Shown one piece after another: positions 1 to 9,083 of a stretch of 64,000 nt of DNA (positions within the stretch are counted from its first letter, which is position 1; each line of letters starts with the position of its first letter). The stretch comes from Thiothrix unzii (GTDB taxonomy: Bacteria > Pseudomonadota > Gammaproteobacteria > Thiotrichales > Thiotrichaceae), in NCBI RefSeq assembly GCF_017901175.1, contig NZ_CP072793.1, positions 3,224,001 through 3,288,000 of the forward strand. The letters are read 5' to 3'. Both the position numbers and the translations under genes were made by a program. Under the pieces are notes generated by a model that saw nothing but the letters and a program-made list of their open reading frames with translations, searched no databases and was not told where the DNA came from.

Positions 1-54
1 CTGATAAAGCCGAATCGTTGCGGATGCGCGGAGGTATTACTACCAACTGCAACA

Positions 55-102
55 ATGGCGCGGATCATCAATACGCGCCATAACCTTTAGCAATACGCGC
101 CA
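55..102. repeat. Direct/inverted repeat cluster upstream of ilvD
   Basis: The 12-mer CAATACGCGCCA occurs at 69-80 and again at 91-102, a 22-bp period or about two helical turns. ATGGCGCG at 55-62 is an inverted copy of the CGCGCCAT at 73-81 region. Such phased repeats often form operators, but the regulator is unknown. It could also be the tail of an unrelated feature cut by the window edge. Apart from this and one weak 25-codon frame, I see nothing in the first 295 bases. Confidence 0.4.
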
Positions 103-168
103 CTATTCGCTCCACGGGCATGATGCATGAATCCAGAACAAAACAAAGCCGCATGAGAGGATACTGCC

Positions 169-246
169 GTGCCAAAGCCTTATTTGATTGAGAGTTTATA
201 TGCGGTTGCCCTGACCTCAAACCCGCAATATGTGACGAATCTTTGA
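169..246 (+). CDS. Possible 25-codon leader ORF before ilvD
   Basis: A GTG at 169 preceded by GAGAGG opens a frame of 25 codons ending in TGA at 244-246, 49 bases before ilvD. The peptide contains several Leu, Val and Ile codons, as attenuator leaders of branched-chain genes do. However, there is no run of such codons and no terminator hairpin between it and ilvD, so chance is quite possible. Confidence 0.15.
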   Translation: MPKPYLIESLYAVALTSNPQYVTNL

Positions 247-295
247 TTGAGCGTTAGAATGCCACTTTGCAAGATTTTGTTGTCAGGAGTACACC

Positions 296-2146
296 ATGCC
301 CGTTTACCGTTCCCGCACTTCCACTGGCGGTCGCAATATGGCTGGCGCACGCGCTTTATGGCGTGCGACCGGCATGACCGATGCGGATTTCCAGAAACCC
401 ATCATTGCCATTGCCAATTCCTTCACCCAATTCGTGCCGGGGCATGTCCACCTCAAAGACATGGGGCAACTGGTGGCACGGGAAATCGAAGCCGCAGGCG
501 GTGTCGCGAAAGAATTCAACACCATTGCGGTGGATGACGGCATTGCGATGGGGCATGGCGGGATGTTGTATTCGCTGCCTTCGCGCGAACTGATCGCCGA
601 TGCGGTGGAATATATGGTCAACGCGCATTGCGCCGATGCGCTGGTGTGCATTTCCAACTGCGACAAAATCACGCCGGGGATGTTGAATGCCGCGCTGCGC
701 TTGAATATTCCCACCATTTTCGTTTCCGGCGGGCCAATGGAATCCGGTAAAGCGGTCATCGGTGGCAAGCTGGTGAAGCTGGATTTGGTGGATGCAATGG
801 TTTCCGCCGCCAATAGTGCCGAAAGCGACGCAAATGTGGAAACGATGGAACGTTCCGCTTGCCCTACTTGCGGCTCGTGTTCCGGCATGTTTACTGCCAA
901 CTCGATGAACTGTCTGACCGAAGCATTGGGCTTGAGCTTGCCGGGGAATGGCTCGACGTTGGCGACGCATTCTGACCGCAAGCGTTTGTTCCTTGAAGCA
1001 GGGCGCATCATTGTCGGTTTGGCAAAACGGTATTACGAACAGGACGATGCATCCGTATTGCCGCGCTCAATTGCAACAATGGAAGCGTTTGAAAACGCGA
1101 TGTGTTTGGACATTGCGATGGGTGGCTCGACCAATACCATCCTGCACTTGCTGGCTGCGGCGGAAGAGGCGGGAGTCAATTTCACCATGAACGACATCGA
1201 CCGTTTGAGCCGTAAAGTGCCGCAATTGTGTAAAGTTGCGCCTTCCACCCAGCTTTACCACATGGAAGACGTACACCGTGCTGGCGGGGTATTCGGCATT
1301 CTTGGCGAACTCGACCGCGCCGGATTATTGCACCGCGAAGTCGGCACAGTTCACGCGACGAATATGGCGGAAGCATTGTCGTTGTGGGATGTGCGCCTGA
1401 CCGACGATGCCAAACGCCACGAATTTTTCCGCGCAGGCCCCGGTGGAGTGCCAACACAAGTGGCGTTCAGCCAAAGCAAACGCTGGGATACGTTGGATAT
1501 TGACCGTGAAAACGGCTGTATCCGTGACAAAGCCCACGCTTACAGTACCGAAGGCGGTTTGGCGGTATTGTTCGGTAATATCGCGCTGGATGGTTGTGTG
1601 GTCAAAACCGCTGGGGTGGATGACAGCATCCTCAAATTCTCCGGCCCTGCACGTATTTTTGAATCGCAAGATGACGCGGTAGCAGGCATTCTCGGCGATA
1701 AAATCGTCGCGGGTGACATCGTGTTGATTCGCTACGAAGGCCCTCGCGGTGGCCCCGGAATGCAGGAAATGCTCTACCCCACCTCGTACATCAAGTCGAA
1801 AGGCTTGGGTAAGGCGTGTGCGCTGATCACTGACGGACGTTTTTCCGGCGGCACTTCGGGCTTGTCCATCGGTCACGTTTCACCGGAAGCGGCAGAAGGC
1901 GGCGCGATTGGTTTGGTGGAAGAAGGCGACATGATCGACATCGACATTCCGAACCGTACCATCAATGTGCGTATTAGCGATGAAGTGCTGGCAACCCGAC
2001 GTGCGGCGATGGAGGCACTTGGCAAAGCTGGTTGGAAGCCAGTGAACCGTGAACGTTACGTGAGTGCGGCGTTGAAGGCGTATGCCGCAATGACGACTTC
2101 GGCATCACGCGGTGCGGTGCGCGATGTGACGCAGTTGGAGAAGTAA
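296..2146 (+). CDS. ilvD: Dihydroxy-acid dehydratase IlvD
   Basis: IlvD dehydrates 2,3-dihydroxy-isovalerate and 2,3-dihydroxy-3-methylvalerate to the 2-keto acids, the penultimate step of valine and isoleucine synthesis in the cytoplasm. The 616-residue length matches the long bacterial form. Iron-sulfur cluster ligands are visible as Cys122 in the motif NCDKITPGM and Cys195 in [19 protein letters not shown]; Lys124 is the conserved metal-binding lysine. The C-terminal part has the expected [19 protein letters not shown] stretch (about 510-530). The ATG at 296 has CAGGAG placed correctly upstream. The gene stands alone, followed by an intrinsic terminator and a convergent gene. Confidence 0.97.
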   Translation: MPVYRSRTSTGGRNMAGARALWRATGMTDADFQKPIIAIANSFTQFVPGHVHLKDMGQLVAREIEAAGGVAKEFNTIAVDDGIAMGHGGMLYSLPSRELIADAVEYMVNAHCADALVCISNCDKITPGMLNAALRLNIPTIFVSGGPMESGKAVIGGKLVKLDLVDAMVSAANSAESDANVETMERSACPTCGSCSGMFTANSMNCLTEALGLSLPGNGSTLATHSDRKRLFLEAGRIIVGLAKRYYEQDDASVLPRSIATMEAFENAMCLDIAMGGSTNTILHLLAAAEEAGVNFTMNDIDRLSRKVPQLCKVAPSTQLYHMEDVHRAGGVFGILGELDRAGLLHREVGTVHATNMAEALSLWDVRLTDDAKRHEFFRAGPGGVPTQVAFSQSKRWDTLDIDRENGCIRDKAHAYSTEGGLAVLFGNIALDGCVVKTAGVDDSILKFSGPARIFESQDDAVAGILGDKIVAGDIVLIRYEGPRGGPGMQEMLYPTSYIKSKGLGKACALITDGRFSGGTSGLSIGHVSPEAAEGGAIGLVEEGDMIDIDIPNRTINVRISDEVLATRRAAMEALGKAGWKPVNRERYVSAALKAYAAMTTSASRGAVRDVTQLEK

Positions 2147-2166
2147 GGATTACCCAAGTCGTTAGG

Positions 2167-2192
2167 AACGGGCAGGTTTTTGCTTGCCCGTT
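2167..2192. terminator. Intrinsic terminator after ilvD
   Basis: AACGGGCA (2167-2174) pairs with TGCCCGTT (2185-2192) around a T-rich loop and is followed by TTAAA on the plus strand. It lies between two convergent genes and touches the stop codon of the minus-strand patatin gene, so it may serve both directions. Confidence 0.65.
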
Positions 2193-4006
2193 TAAACCTG
2201 ACCAAGCAAGGTTGCGTAGTTTTGTTTGAGGTCGGGCATAACATTCATCGCGGCCTCGTAACCTATTTCAAATAAACGCGAGCCAGCAGTGAAATCTTCA
2301 AAAGCACAGCTTGAGGTGTTTGGCTTAATTAGGAAATCGCTATCCGTCATATGCAGTGTGGACAAGCTTTGATAGCTAACTTCCAGTACCCGGTTGAGTG
2401 TTGAGAAGTAACCAGCCGTTGTGGTTTTGAGGTTTGTTCGGGCATTTCCACCAAAATCCGGGGAGAGCTGGCTACCAACGTCAATAGAAACAATGTAATC
2501 CATCTTTTGTTGGCGCAATACTGAAGTGGGAACATTGATCAGCACCCCACCATCCACCAAGGCTTTACCATCACGGAAAATGGGTACACCTAGCATCGGG
2601 TGATTGATGCTCTCCAATACACTGTTTACCAGATCGCCGCTGGAACGGATAACCGCTTTACCACTGATTAAATCGACGCTCACCATATGCGTTGGTAATA
2701 ACAGTTGTTCAAACACATAATCGTGCAAATAACGGCGGAAACGTTTTTCCACCAAATGGAAACGGAATAAGCCCATTAAATGCCATGTGCTGCCTTTGGG
2801 TAAATAACGCATCCACCAAGGTGGAGTCATTTCACGATTGAACAAATCCAGCAAATGCGGCAAATCAAGTCCACTCGCATACCCAGCGGCAATAATTGCC
2901 CCGACACTTGTTCCTGCAATTTGATCGAAATAGAGACCATTTTCCTGAAAAGCGGCTAACACGCCAAGGTGTGCCAAACCTTTTGCTCCCCCACCGCCTA
3001 ATGCCAAGCCCAGTTGAATACCCTGCATGAGGTGTTGGAATCTTGCTAGGTCAGCATCGCGTAGTTGGTAAGTCACAGGGTCATACTGACAACGCACGGC
3101 GTTTTGGCTAATGCCGATTAACTGTGGCGGCGGTGGGGCTAAGCTGCCAAGGCTGGCTTGCACCCATACCATTTGCAAACGACTACCTAACACGGGTTGT
3201 TGGTGTAATAAGCCCTTGATAGGTTGTAATACTGAGGTATGGGATGGCTTATCCTGTTCAGCAAGCCACCAGATGCGTTCACATTGCATGAGAAGTATCG
3301 GATTGACATGCGCCGCATGAATATCAACAAATAAACATTCGCCATCCGCTGTTTGAGCGAATAGTTGCTGTAATTTTACTGGGTTAACGGTTTCTTGCTC
3401 ATTGGGTAGCGGATATAAGTGCACGGAGTGTTGAGCAATCCATTGTTCAGTGCGGTCGGAAAATACCAGAGTTTTTCGATGATTACGGGCAATAGCGTTA
3501 ATCAGTCGTTGTGAAAGAATGCCGGTAATAGGATTAGCATGGACAATGGCAATAATTTTTAACTTATTTCGGTGGGTTTTTCCTGATAACTCAGTACGCA
3601 ACCAATTGCCAATCGTTCGGCTGATATTGATAGAAAACTCAGGTATCGTTTTCAATAACGTGAAAAAGTTATCTTTGGGTATTTCTAATACCAGCGTATC
3701 CATGAGTGCCGTGGCGGATGCAGTGCGCGGGCTGCCGCTCAGTAATGCCAGTTCTCCGAAATGATTACCCCGATGCAGAATATTTAATAATTGCTCTTCG
3801 CCACCATCCCCACGCTGTAGGCTCATTCGCACCCGCCCCGACAAAATCAGGAACATACTTTCACCGCTATCACCTTGGCGGCATAACGATTCCCCACTGC
3901 GGAAGATGCGCTGGTTAGTTGTTGTCAAAATACGCTGAATGTCCGCCTCTTCAAGCCGTTGGAACAGTTCCCAGCCATTGAAAGGGTTAGTGTTTTGTTG
4001 AGTCAC
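2192..4006 (-). CDS. Patatin-like phospholipase with N-terminal CNB domain
   Basis: This 604-residue protein has a cyclic-nucleotide-binding (CNB) domain at about 10-130, with the phosphate-binding cassette FGELALLSGSPRTASA at 83-98. A patatin/RssA-like lipase domain lies at about 332-540. The oxyanion loop GGGGAKG is at 337-343, the nucleophile elbow GTSVG at 365-369 (Ser367), and the catalytic Asp in VDGG at 484-487. The order resembles the neuropathy-target-esterase family. It probably hydrolyses phospholipids under cyclic-nucleotide control; this is inferred, since some CNB-like domains do not bind nucleotide. It starts at GTG 4006, 20 bases after the stop of the cyclase gene, so the two probably form one operon that supplies both ligand and effector. 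Confidence 0.85.
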   Translation of the reverse strand: MTQQNTNPFNGWELFQRLEEADIQRILTTTNQRIFRSGESLCRQGDSGESMFLILSGRVRMSLQRGDGGEEQLLNILHRGNHFGELALLSGSPRTASATALMDTLVLEIPKDNFFTLLKTIPEFSINISRTIGNWLRTELSGKTHRNKLKIIAIVHANPITGILSQRLINAIARNHRKTLVFSDRTEQWIAQHSVHLYPLPNEQETVNPVKLQQLFAQTADGECLFVDIHAAHVNPILLMQCERIWWLAEQDKPSHTSVLQPIKGLLHQQPVLGSRLQMVWVQASLGSLAPPPPQLIGISQNAVRCQYDPVTYQLRDADLARFQHLMQGIQLGLALGGGGAKGLAHLGVLAAFQENGLYFDQIAGTSVGAIIAAGYASGLDLPHLLDLFNREMTPPWWMRYLPKGSTWHLMGLFRFHLVEKRFRRYLHDYVFEQLLLPTHMVSVDLISGKAVIRSSGDLVNSVLESINHPMLGVPIFRDGKALVDGGVLINVPTSVLRQQKMDYIVSIDVGSQLSPDFGGNARTNLKTTTAGYFSTLNRVLEVSYQSLSTLHMTDSDFLIKPNTSSCAFEDFTAGSRLFEIGYEAAMNVMPDLKQNYATLLGQV

Positions 4007-4026
4007 AATCCATTCCTATGCATGGG

Positions 4027-6294
4027 TTATTTGCTGTGATGGGTGAAGCTGCCATCCCAACCATCGGGCACTTGCCCCGCGTGGGTTGCGATGCGTTGCA
4101 AGTACAAATGGTATAACTGGGCGTGGCTTGCATTTTCCGCAGCTAATGTGATCAGTTGTTGTTGGGCAATTTTCCATTGTCCGTTGCGGTAGCTATCTAA
4201 TGCTTGCTGGTGTTTTACCAAATGTTCGTTGGTGGCAGGGGTAAGCTGTTGGCGCAGGGCGACGGGTTCATAAATCCGCACGGCTTCGTTACGCCCTTTG
4301 ACCCGGACAAAATCAATCAAACGGAAAGCAAGTGTTGGGCATTGCAATACCGTGTCTTCACTGACCAGAATACCAACACCGTAGTATTTGGTTAAACTTT
4401 CCAAACGTGAACCCAGATTGACAGCATCACCGAGGACAGTGTACGCCCGCCGGTATTCCGACCCCATATCACCCACATTCATTTCGCCTGTGTTGATACC
4501 AATCCCAGCAGCAACCGTTTGCTTGAGTCCTAAGGTTTTAAACTCATCCTGCATCGCTTGGATTTTGGTTTGCATTGCTAATGCTGCCAACACCGCGTGT
4601 TCCGCATGAGCAGGATCAGGCAGTGGCGCACCCCAAAAAGCCATCACTAAATCACCGACGTATTTGTCAATCGTCCCTTGGTGATCGAAAATAATGGCGG
4701 TAATCGGGGTTAAATAATGATTCAGGAAACGTTTGAGTTGCTGTGTAGTTAGATGCTCGGAAATAGCGGTAAAACTGCGTATATCTGAAAATAATACAGT
4801 CATTTCATGACGCTCACCATCAGTATTTAATGCGATGCGATTTTCTAATAAACGTTTAATATGCTCCCGTGGCACGTATTGCCCAAAAACATCATGGATG
4901 TATTGGCGCGTGCTGTGTTCTTTTAACAAACGGTGCAATATAAAAAAGCTACTCGTTGTGGAAACCAATAAAACAGGTGAAAATAAAGTTATGGCAATAT
5001 GCCATTTTTCCCACAACCCTATATTAAATAAAATAACACTTAACAATAATATTGTACCGATGAATATCAGTTGGCTAGGTTTGAGGTTTGGGTAAATCCA
5101 TAACATCAGCAGGCTAAGCAAGAGCATTTCCGTGATAATTGCACCATCACTCCACTCAGGGGTAAAGGGCAGTATCTCTGGGTTTAATAAACCATGAATT
5201 AAAGTAGCTTGTACCTCAACACCCGGATAGGCTGGTTGAAAGGGCGTTGTCCTAATATCTGCCAAGCCCTTAGCCGATGTACCTATCAGTACAATAGCAT
5301 CAGTCAGGTCAGTGGTGATTTTTCCGTGTAATACCGTAGAAGCAGATAGAGAAGGGAATAATCCAGCCTTTCCTAGAAAAGGTACATTAATTTGTCCAAC
5401 CGCATCGGTACGGATACTTTTTCCTGCTAATAAGATATGGGTAATCACATCTACATTGCCTACCCGTTGGGTCTTGATATTCAACGGTTCAGTTTCTGCC
5501 CCCAAATAATGGCGTACCGTCTCTAAAGCGAGTGAGGTGTATAGTTTTCCTGAAAATTCAAGGATTAATGGACTGCGACGTATCACGCCATCATCATCAG
5601 GAAAAACGTTGAAAAAACCGTTATGAGCAGCATTATTGGTTAGTTTTTCAAGGTTTGCGGTGTAACCACGCATGATCAAACCATTGGGTAAGCTATCAAT
5701 GGTTTCATCCCATAATAAGTTACTTGGCTTTATCACACCTTTTTCAAAATGAGTATCATGATGAAATAAATACCCAAAGATAATGCCTTTATCTTTAATG
5801 ATGTTAGCGAATATTTGATCAGCATCCAGCACGTCACGCAAACCTGTTAAGTCGGGTTGTAACGTGGATTGTTCCGGTGGAATATTGGCTAATATGGTAT
5901 CAACCGGATTTTCCTCTGGCTCGGCAAAGGTGACATCAAAAGCAATGACTGCCGCACCTGATTTATTTAATATCTCTACCAATCGTGCAAGTTTCCGACG
6001 ACTCCACGGCCACTGCCCTTCTTCTTGTAAACTGGCTTCATCAATATCGACGATGACAATAGGTGGTACTCGGTTCAATGCGCTTTCTGTACTGAGGCGC
6101 AGTCGTAAATCATAAGTAAGCGCATCAATCCGTTGTATAAAACTGTTGGCAAAAGGCATGTGGCCTAAGTGCAACAAGCAAAAAAAGATGAGTAAGCCAA
6201 TTCCGACAGCAAGTGGTGAAACCCTGATGTGTTGAAAGACTTTTATCAATTCATTCACCAAATGATTAAGCGTGTTTATGTATTTTAGTATCAA
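4027..6294 (-). CDS. CHASE2-domain class III adenylate/guanylate cyclase
   Basis: This 755-residue membrane signalling enzyme has a first transmembrane segment at about 27-43 and a CHASE2 extracytoplasmic sensor at about 45-365. Clustered membrane segments follow at about 365-455, then a cytoplasmic class III cyclase domain at about 475-680. Metal-binding aspartates are seen in LFSDIRSF and KYVGDLVMAFWG. The purine-recognition lysine (DKYVGD) and aspartate (LGDAVN) suggest ATP as substrate, so cAMP is the likely product. It is divergent from the Slam-like/FecR operon and co-directional with the patatin-CNB gene. CHASE2 cyclases frequently neighbour FecR proteins, as here. The sensed ligand is unknown. 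Confidence 0.9.
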   Translation of the reverse strand: MILKYINTLNHLVNELIKVFQHIRVSPLAVGIGLLIFFCLLHLGHMPFANSFIQRIDALTYDLRLRLSTESALNRVPPIVIVDIDEASLQEEGQWPWSRRKLARLVEILNKSGAAVIAFDVTFAEPEENPVDTILANIPPEQSTLQPDLTGLRDVLDADQIFANIIKDKGIIFGYLFHHDTHFEKGVIKPSNLLWDETIDSLPNGLIMRGYTANLEKLTNNAAHNGFFNVFPDDDGVIRRSPLILEFSGKLYTSLALETVRHYLGAETEPLNIKTQRVGNVDVITHILLAGKSIRTDAVGQINVPFLGKAGLFPSLSASTVLHGKITTDLTDAIVLIGTSAKGLADIRTTPFQPAYPGVEVQATLIHGLLNPEILPFTPEWSDGAIITEMLLLSLLMLWIYPNLKPSQLIFIGTILLLSVILFNIGLWEKWHIAITLFSPVLLVSTTSSFFILHRLLKEHSTRQYIHDVFGQYVPREHIKRLLENRIALNTDGERHEMTVLFSDIRSFTAISEHLTTQQLKRFLNHYLTPITAIIFDHQGTIDKYVGDLVMAFWGAPLPDPAHAEHAVLAALAMQTKIQAMQDEFKTLGLKQTVAAGIGINTGEMNVGDMGSEYRRAYTVLGDAVNLGSRLESLTKYYGVGILVSEDTVLQCPTLAFRLIDFVRVKGRNEAVRIYEPVALRQQLTPATNEHLVKHQQALDSYRNGQWKIAQQQLITLAAENASHAQLYHLYLQRIATHAGQVPDGWDGSFTHHSK

Positions 6295-6419
6295 ATGTTA
6301 CTTATATAGCACATCAACAGCCAAGTGGTCTTATTAAAAAGATTAGTGGTCTATAAGCAAGAAGACAAAATCAAAAATAGTAACTACACTCAAAGAAAAA
6401 ATACCCCAACAGATGATGC

Positions 6420-7526
6420 ATGTCAGTAGAGAATTTATTAATGTTTAAAACCAGTACCAAAGTTTTTTCTATTGCCTGTGCATTAGCTTCCCCTAGTTTA
6501 GCTCAAGCTAATATTGCGCCATTAGCAACATTAATCGAGCAAGAGAAATACCCAGAGGCATGGAAAACTGCACAAAGTTTGAAAGATACTTACGAAGGTG
6601 ATCCACGTTTTGATTTCTTTTATGGTGTGGCGGCATTAGAAACTGGAAATTATGATCAAGCGGTTTTTGCGCTTGATCGTGTGGTTGTACATCATCCGGG
6701 CATTATCCGTCCCCGCTTGGAACTGGCACGGGCTTATCTGAAACTCAATAATGATCAAGCTGCCTTAAAAGAATTTCGTGATGTATTGCAACTTAACCCG
6801 CCAGCACGGGTACGCCAAAAGGTGAATGCCTATATCCAGCAGTTGGGAAAGCGTAGCGCACAAGCGCGGCAGTCCGTCCTAAATGGTATGGCAACTATAG
6901 CAGTTGGTTATGATAGCAATATGAATGCAGGCGTTGGTGAATCTATTATCAACACCCCGATTTTTGGAAATGTCACATTGAAAGACAGTGCGGTGGCACA
7001 GGATTCTGCCTTCACTGAAGTTCAAGGGCAGGAAGCTTATCGTTACATTCAATCTCCTGATCGAACCTGGTTTGTAAAGGGTAAGCTGGGGCATAAGCGT
7101 TATGCGCAGTCCAAAGCGTTCAGTACTAGCGAAGGTGAGCTAGAGGTCGGCACAACCTTGACTCAAGGCCAACTCCAATACCAAGTGAGTGCCCGTCATC
7201 AGGCGTTATATGTGGATGAAAAAGCTTACAACAGCAGTAATGCGTTGGAAGGTGTGGTTGCCCGCGATCTTAGTAATGGTCATGTGGTTGCCGCCTCACT
7301 GACATTGGAAGATATTAAAAATAAACAACAAGCCCTTCAAGATAACCAACGTATCCAAGCCACAGGGCAATACCGTTTTACCACAGGAAATAATACCCGC
7401 CATCAGGTCGATATTTTCGCAGGACATGAGCATCCAGAGGAAGAGGCCGGTCGACGTTTTAGCAGGGATATGGTTGGGGGTGGCTATAGTGCAGTGCATA
7501 CGTGGAATAGCGAGTCTGTCAAATAA
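6420..7526 (+). pseudogene. Slam-like TPR/outer-membrane barrel protein, 5' part, split by IS
   Basis: The N-terminal part begins with a signal peptide (starting at Met1 or, equally well, at the ATG at 6441) ending near SLAQA. Tetratricopeptide repeats follow at about residues 25-140. The rest is beta-rich, beginning with GYDSNMNAG, typical of the C-terminal barrel of surface lipoprotein assembly modifiers (Slam). The native frame is interrupted after the codon ending at 7511. The last residues ESVK and the stop are encoded by the end of the inserted element. Joining this part to 8834-9070 restores one frame of about 442 codons. A truncated barrel is unlikely to fold in the outer membrane. 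Confidence 0.85.
7504..7511. repeat. Target-site duplication, left copy (GGAATAGC)
   Basis: GGAATAGC at 7504-7511 is repeated exactly at 8826-8833 and directly flanks the IS ends. Eight-base duplications are usual for IS256-family insertion. Confidence 0.9.
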
Positions 7527-8825
7527 ACTGTGTAACACGTTTTTCATAGGGCGGAGAGCGGAACCCGCTCTTCACCGAACATAAGTAAAAAAGTCTGCAA
7601 AGCGGGTTTCCAGTGGTGAATGACCGACCACTTTTGCGAGGCTTCGCGTACCGCCAAATACAGGCTTTTGAGGGCTGAACTGTCATTGGGAAAGATGCGC
7701 CGGTTGCGGGTAAACTTGCGCAAACTCATGTTCAGGGATTCAATCGCATTGGTGGTGTAAATCACTTTGCGGATCTCCGGCTGGAACTGGAAAAACGGGA
7801 TGACATTCGCCCAGTTACCGCGCCATAGACGCACGACTGCTTTGTATTTGTTACCCCATTCGGTGTCGAGGGCTTCCAGTTCGTGTTCGGCTTCTTCAGC
7901 AGTGCTGGACTGGTAAATGCGCTTGAGGGCAGCGACCACACCTTTGGTATCCTTGGCGGTGACGTAGCGCAAGCTGGCGCGAACCATGTGTACCATGCAC
8001 AACTGGGTCAGCGTTTTGGGGAAGACCGCGTTGACGGCTTCAGGCAAGCCGTTTAAGCCATCCATGCACGCCACGTAGATGTCTTGTACGCCCCGGTGGC
8101 GTAGTTCCGTCAAGACCGATAACCAGAACTTGGCACCTTCATTTTCTGCCAACCAGATGCCCAACACGTCCTTTTCACCGCGTAAGTTGACCGCCAATAC
8201 CACATGGGCTGATTTATTGATGACCTGCTTATCTTGTTGAACTTTAACGACAATCCCATCGAGCCAGACAATCGGGTAGATATTATCCAGTGCTCGCGTC
8301 TGCCACGCTTTAGCTTCGCCCTGAACGGCTTCGGTTACTTCCGCGATCAGCGTATGCGAGATGTCCACCCCGTACAGGCGTTTGATCGTGTCTTCGATGT
8401 CGCGGGTGGTCATGCCTTTGGCGTACAGCGTCAGGATGTGTTCTTCCATCCCTGCTAACCGTATTTGGCGTTTTTGTATCAACTTCGGCTCAAAGCTGCC
8501 ATCACGGTCACGCGGTGTCTCTACCTGCAACTCACCAAATTCGCCTTTGATGGTCTTGTTGCCTTTGCCGTTACGGGTATTGCTGCGCCGTTGCCCGGCT
8601 TCGCTACGCTCACCCTTGTCGTAGTTTAGGTGCACATCCAATTCGGCTTCCAAGCTGCGGTTGATCATCCGCTGCAAGAGCTGGCTGTAAAGGTTTTTGA
8701 CATCAGCAGGCGTTTTGCAATCGCTGAGTAAGTCATCCATGAGTTTCGGGTCGAGGCGTTCCATGTTACTGCTCCTTCTTGGGATTCACGTTATATAGCA
8801 GTTACACAGTTCAGTTTACAGTCTC
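7512..8825. mobile_element. Complete IS256-family insertion sequence
   Basis: The 1314-bp element is bounded by imperfect inverted repeats of about 25 bp. The left end begins GAGTCTGTCAAATAAACTGT and the right end, read inward, GAGACTGTAAACTGAACTGT; both then continue with GTAAC. About 21 of 25 positions agree. It carries one intact transposase on the minus strand and is flanked by an 8-bp duplication. Ends, duplication and reading frame are all intact, which suggests a recent and possibly still mobile insertion. Confidence 0.93.
7544..8764 (-). CDS. IS256-family transposase
   Basis: This 406-residue DDE transposase of the mutator/IS256 type carries out cut-and-copy transposition of the surrounding element. 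The acidic triad can be placed at the Asp of IVWLDGIVVKV, the Asp of YVACMDGLNGLPEAV, and the Glu of YTTNAIESLN, each in its family context. The N-terminus shows the usual helical DNA-binding region, and the length matches intact family members. It is read against the interrupted gene and has its ATG at 8764 close to the right inverted repeat. No frameshift or stop is seen, so it is probably functional. Confidence 0.95.
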   Translation of the reverse strand: MERLDPKLMDDLLSDCKTPADVKNLYSQLLQRMINRSLEAELDVHLNYDKGERSEAGQRRSNTRNGKGNKTIKGEFGELQVETPRDRDGSFEPKLIQKRQIRLAGMEEHILTLYAKGMTTRDIEDTIKRLYGVDISHTLIAEVTEAVQGEAKAWQTRALDNIYPIVWLDGIVVKVQQDKQVINKSAHVVLAVNLRGEKDVLGIWLAENEGAKFWLSVLTELRHRGVQDIYVACMDGLNGLPEAVNAVFPKTLTQLCMVHMVRASLRYVTAKDTKGVVAALKRIYQSSTAEEAEHELEALDTEWGNKYKAVVRLWRGNWANVIPFFQFQPEIRKVIYTTNAIESLNMSLRKFTRNRRIFPNDSSALKSLYLAVREASQKWSVIHHWKPALQTFLLMFGEERVPLSAL

Positions 8826-8833
8826 GGAATAGC
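8826..8833. repeat. Target-site duplication, right copy (GGAATAGC)
   Basis: This is an exact copy of 7504-7511 on the far side of the insertion sequence. Removing the element with one copy rejoins the Slam-like reading frame. Confidence 0.9.
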
Positions 8834-9070
8834 CGACATTCATCCTCCGTTGGATTGAATGTGCAACAACGCCAGCATCAGGCTAAAGACCCTATTTATA
8901 ACCAAAAACGTAAAGATACCCGCGTTACATTACAAATAGGGCATCAAATTCGTGTCAGTAAAAACACTTCCGTATTTGCAGAAGCAGGTCATACAGATAA
9001 CGACAGTAATTTGGGGTTGTATGACACCGATAAACGTTATGTCAAAACTGGCATCAATTACCATTTTTGA
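8834..9070 (+). pseudogene. Slam-like protein, 3' part after IS
   Basis: This is the continuation of the interrupted barrel. The frame from CGA at 8834 encodes the last 78 residues and ends GINYHF. A terminal aromatic residue after alternating hydrophobic positions is the usual outer-membrane insertion signal. A TTG at 8855 could serve as a start, but a fragment of 71 residues would have no signal peptide. Only 13 bases separate its stop from the FecR gene, so the two were probably co-transcribed before the insertion. Confidence 0.85.
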
Positions 9071-9083
9071 CAGGATGTAATTT

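Noticed and set aside
304-1011. Long minus-strand reading frames opposite ilvD
   Set aside because: They lie wholly within ilvD on the opposite strand and show no family features; they reflect codon bias.
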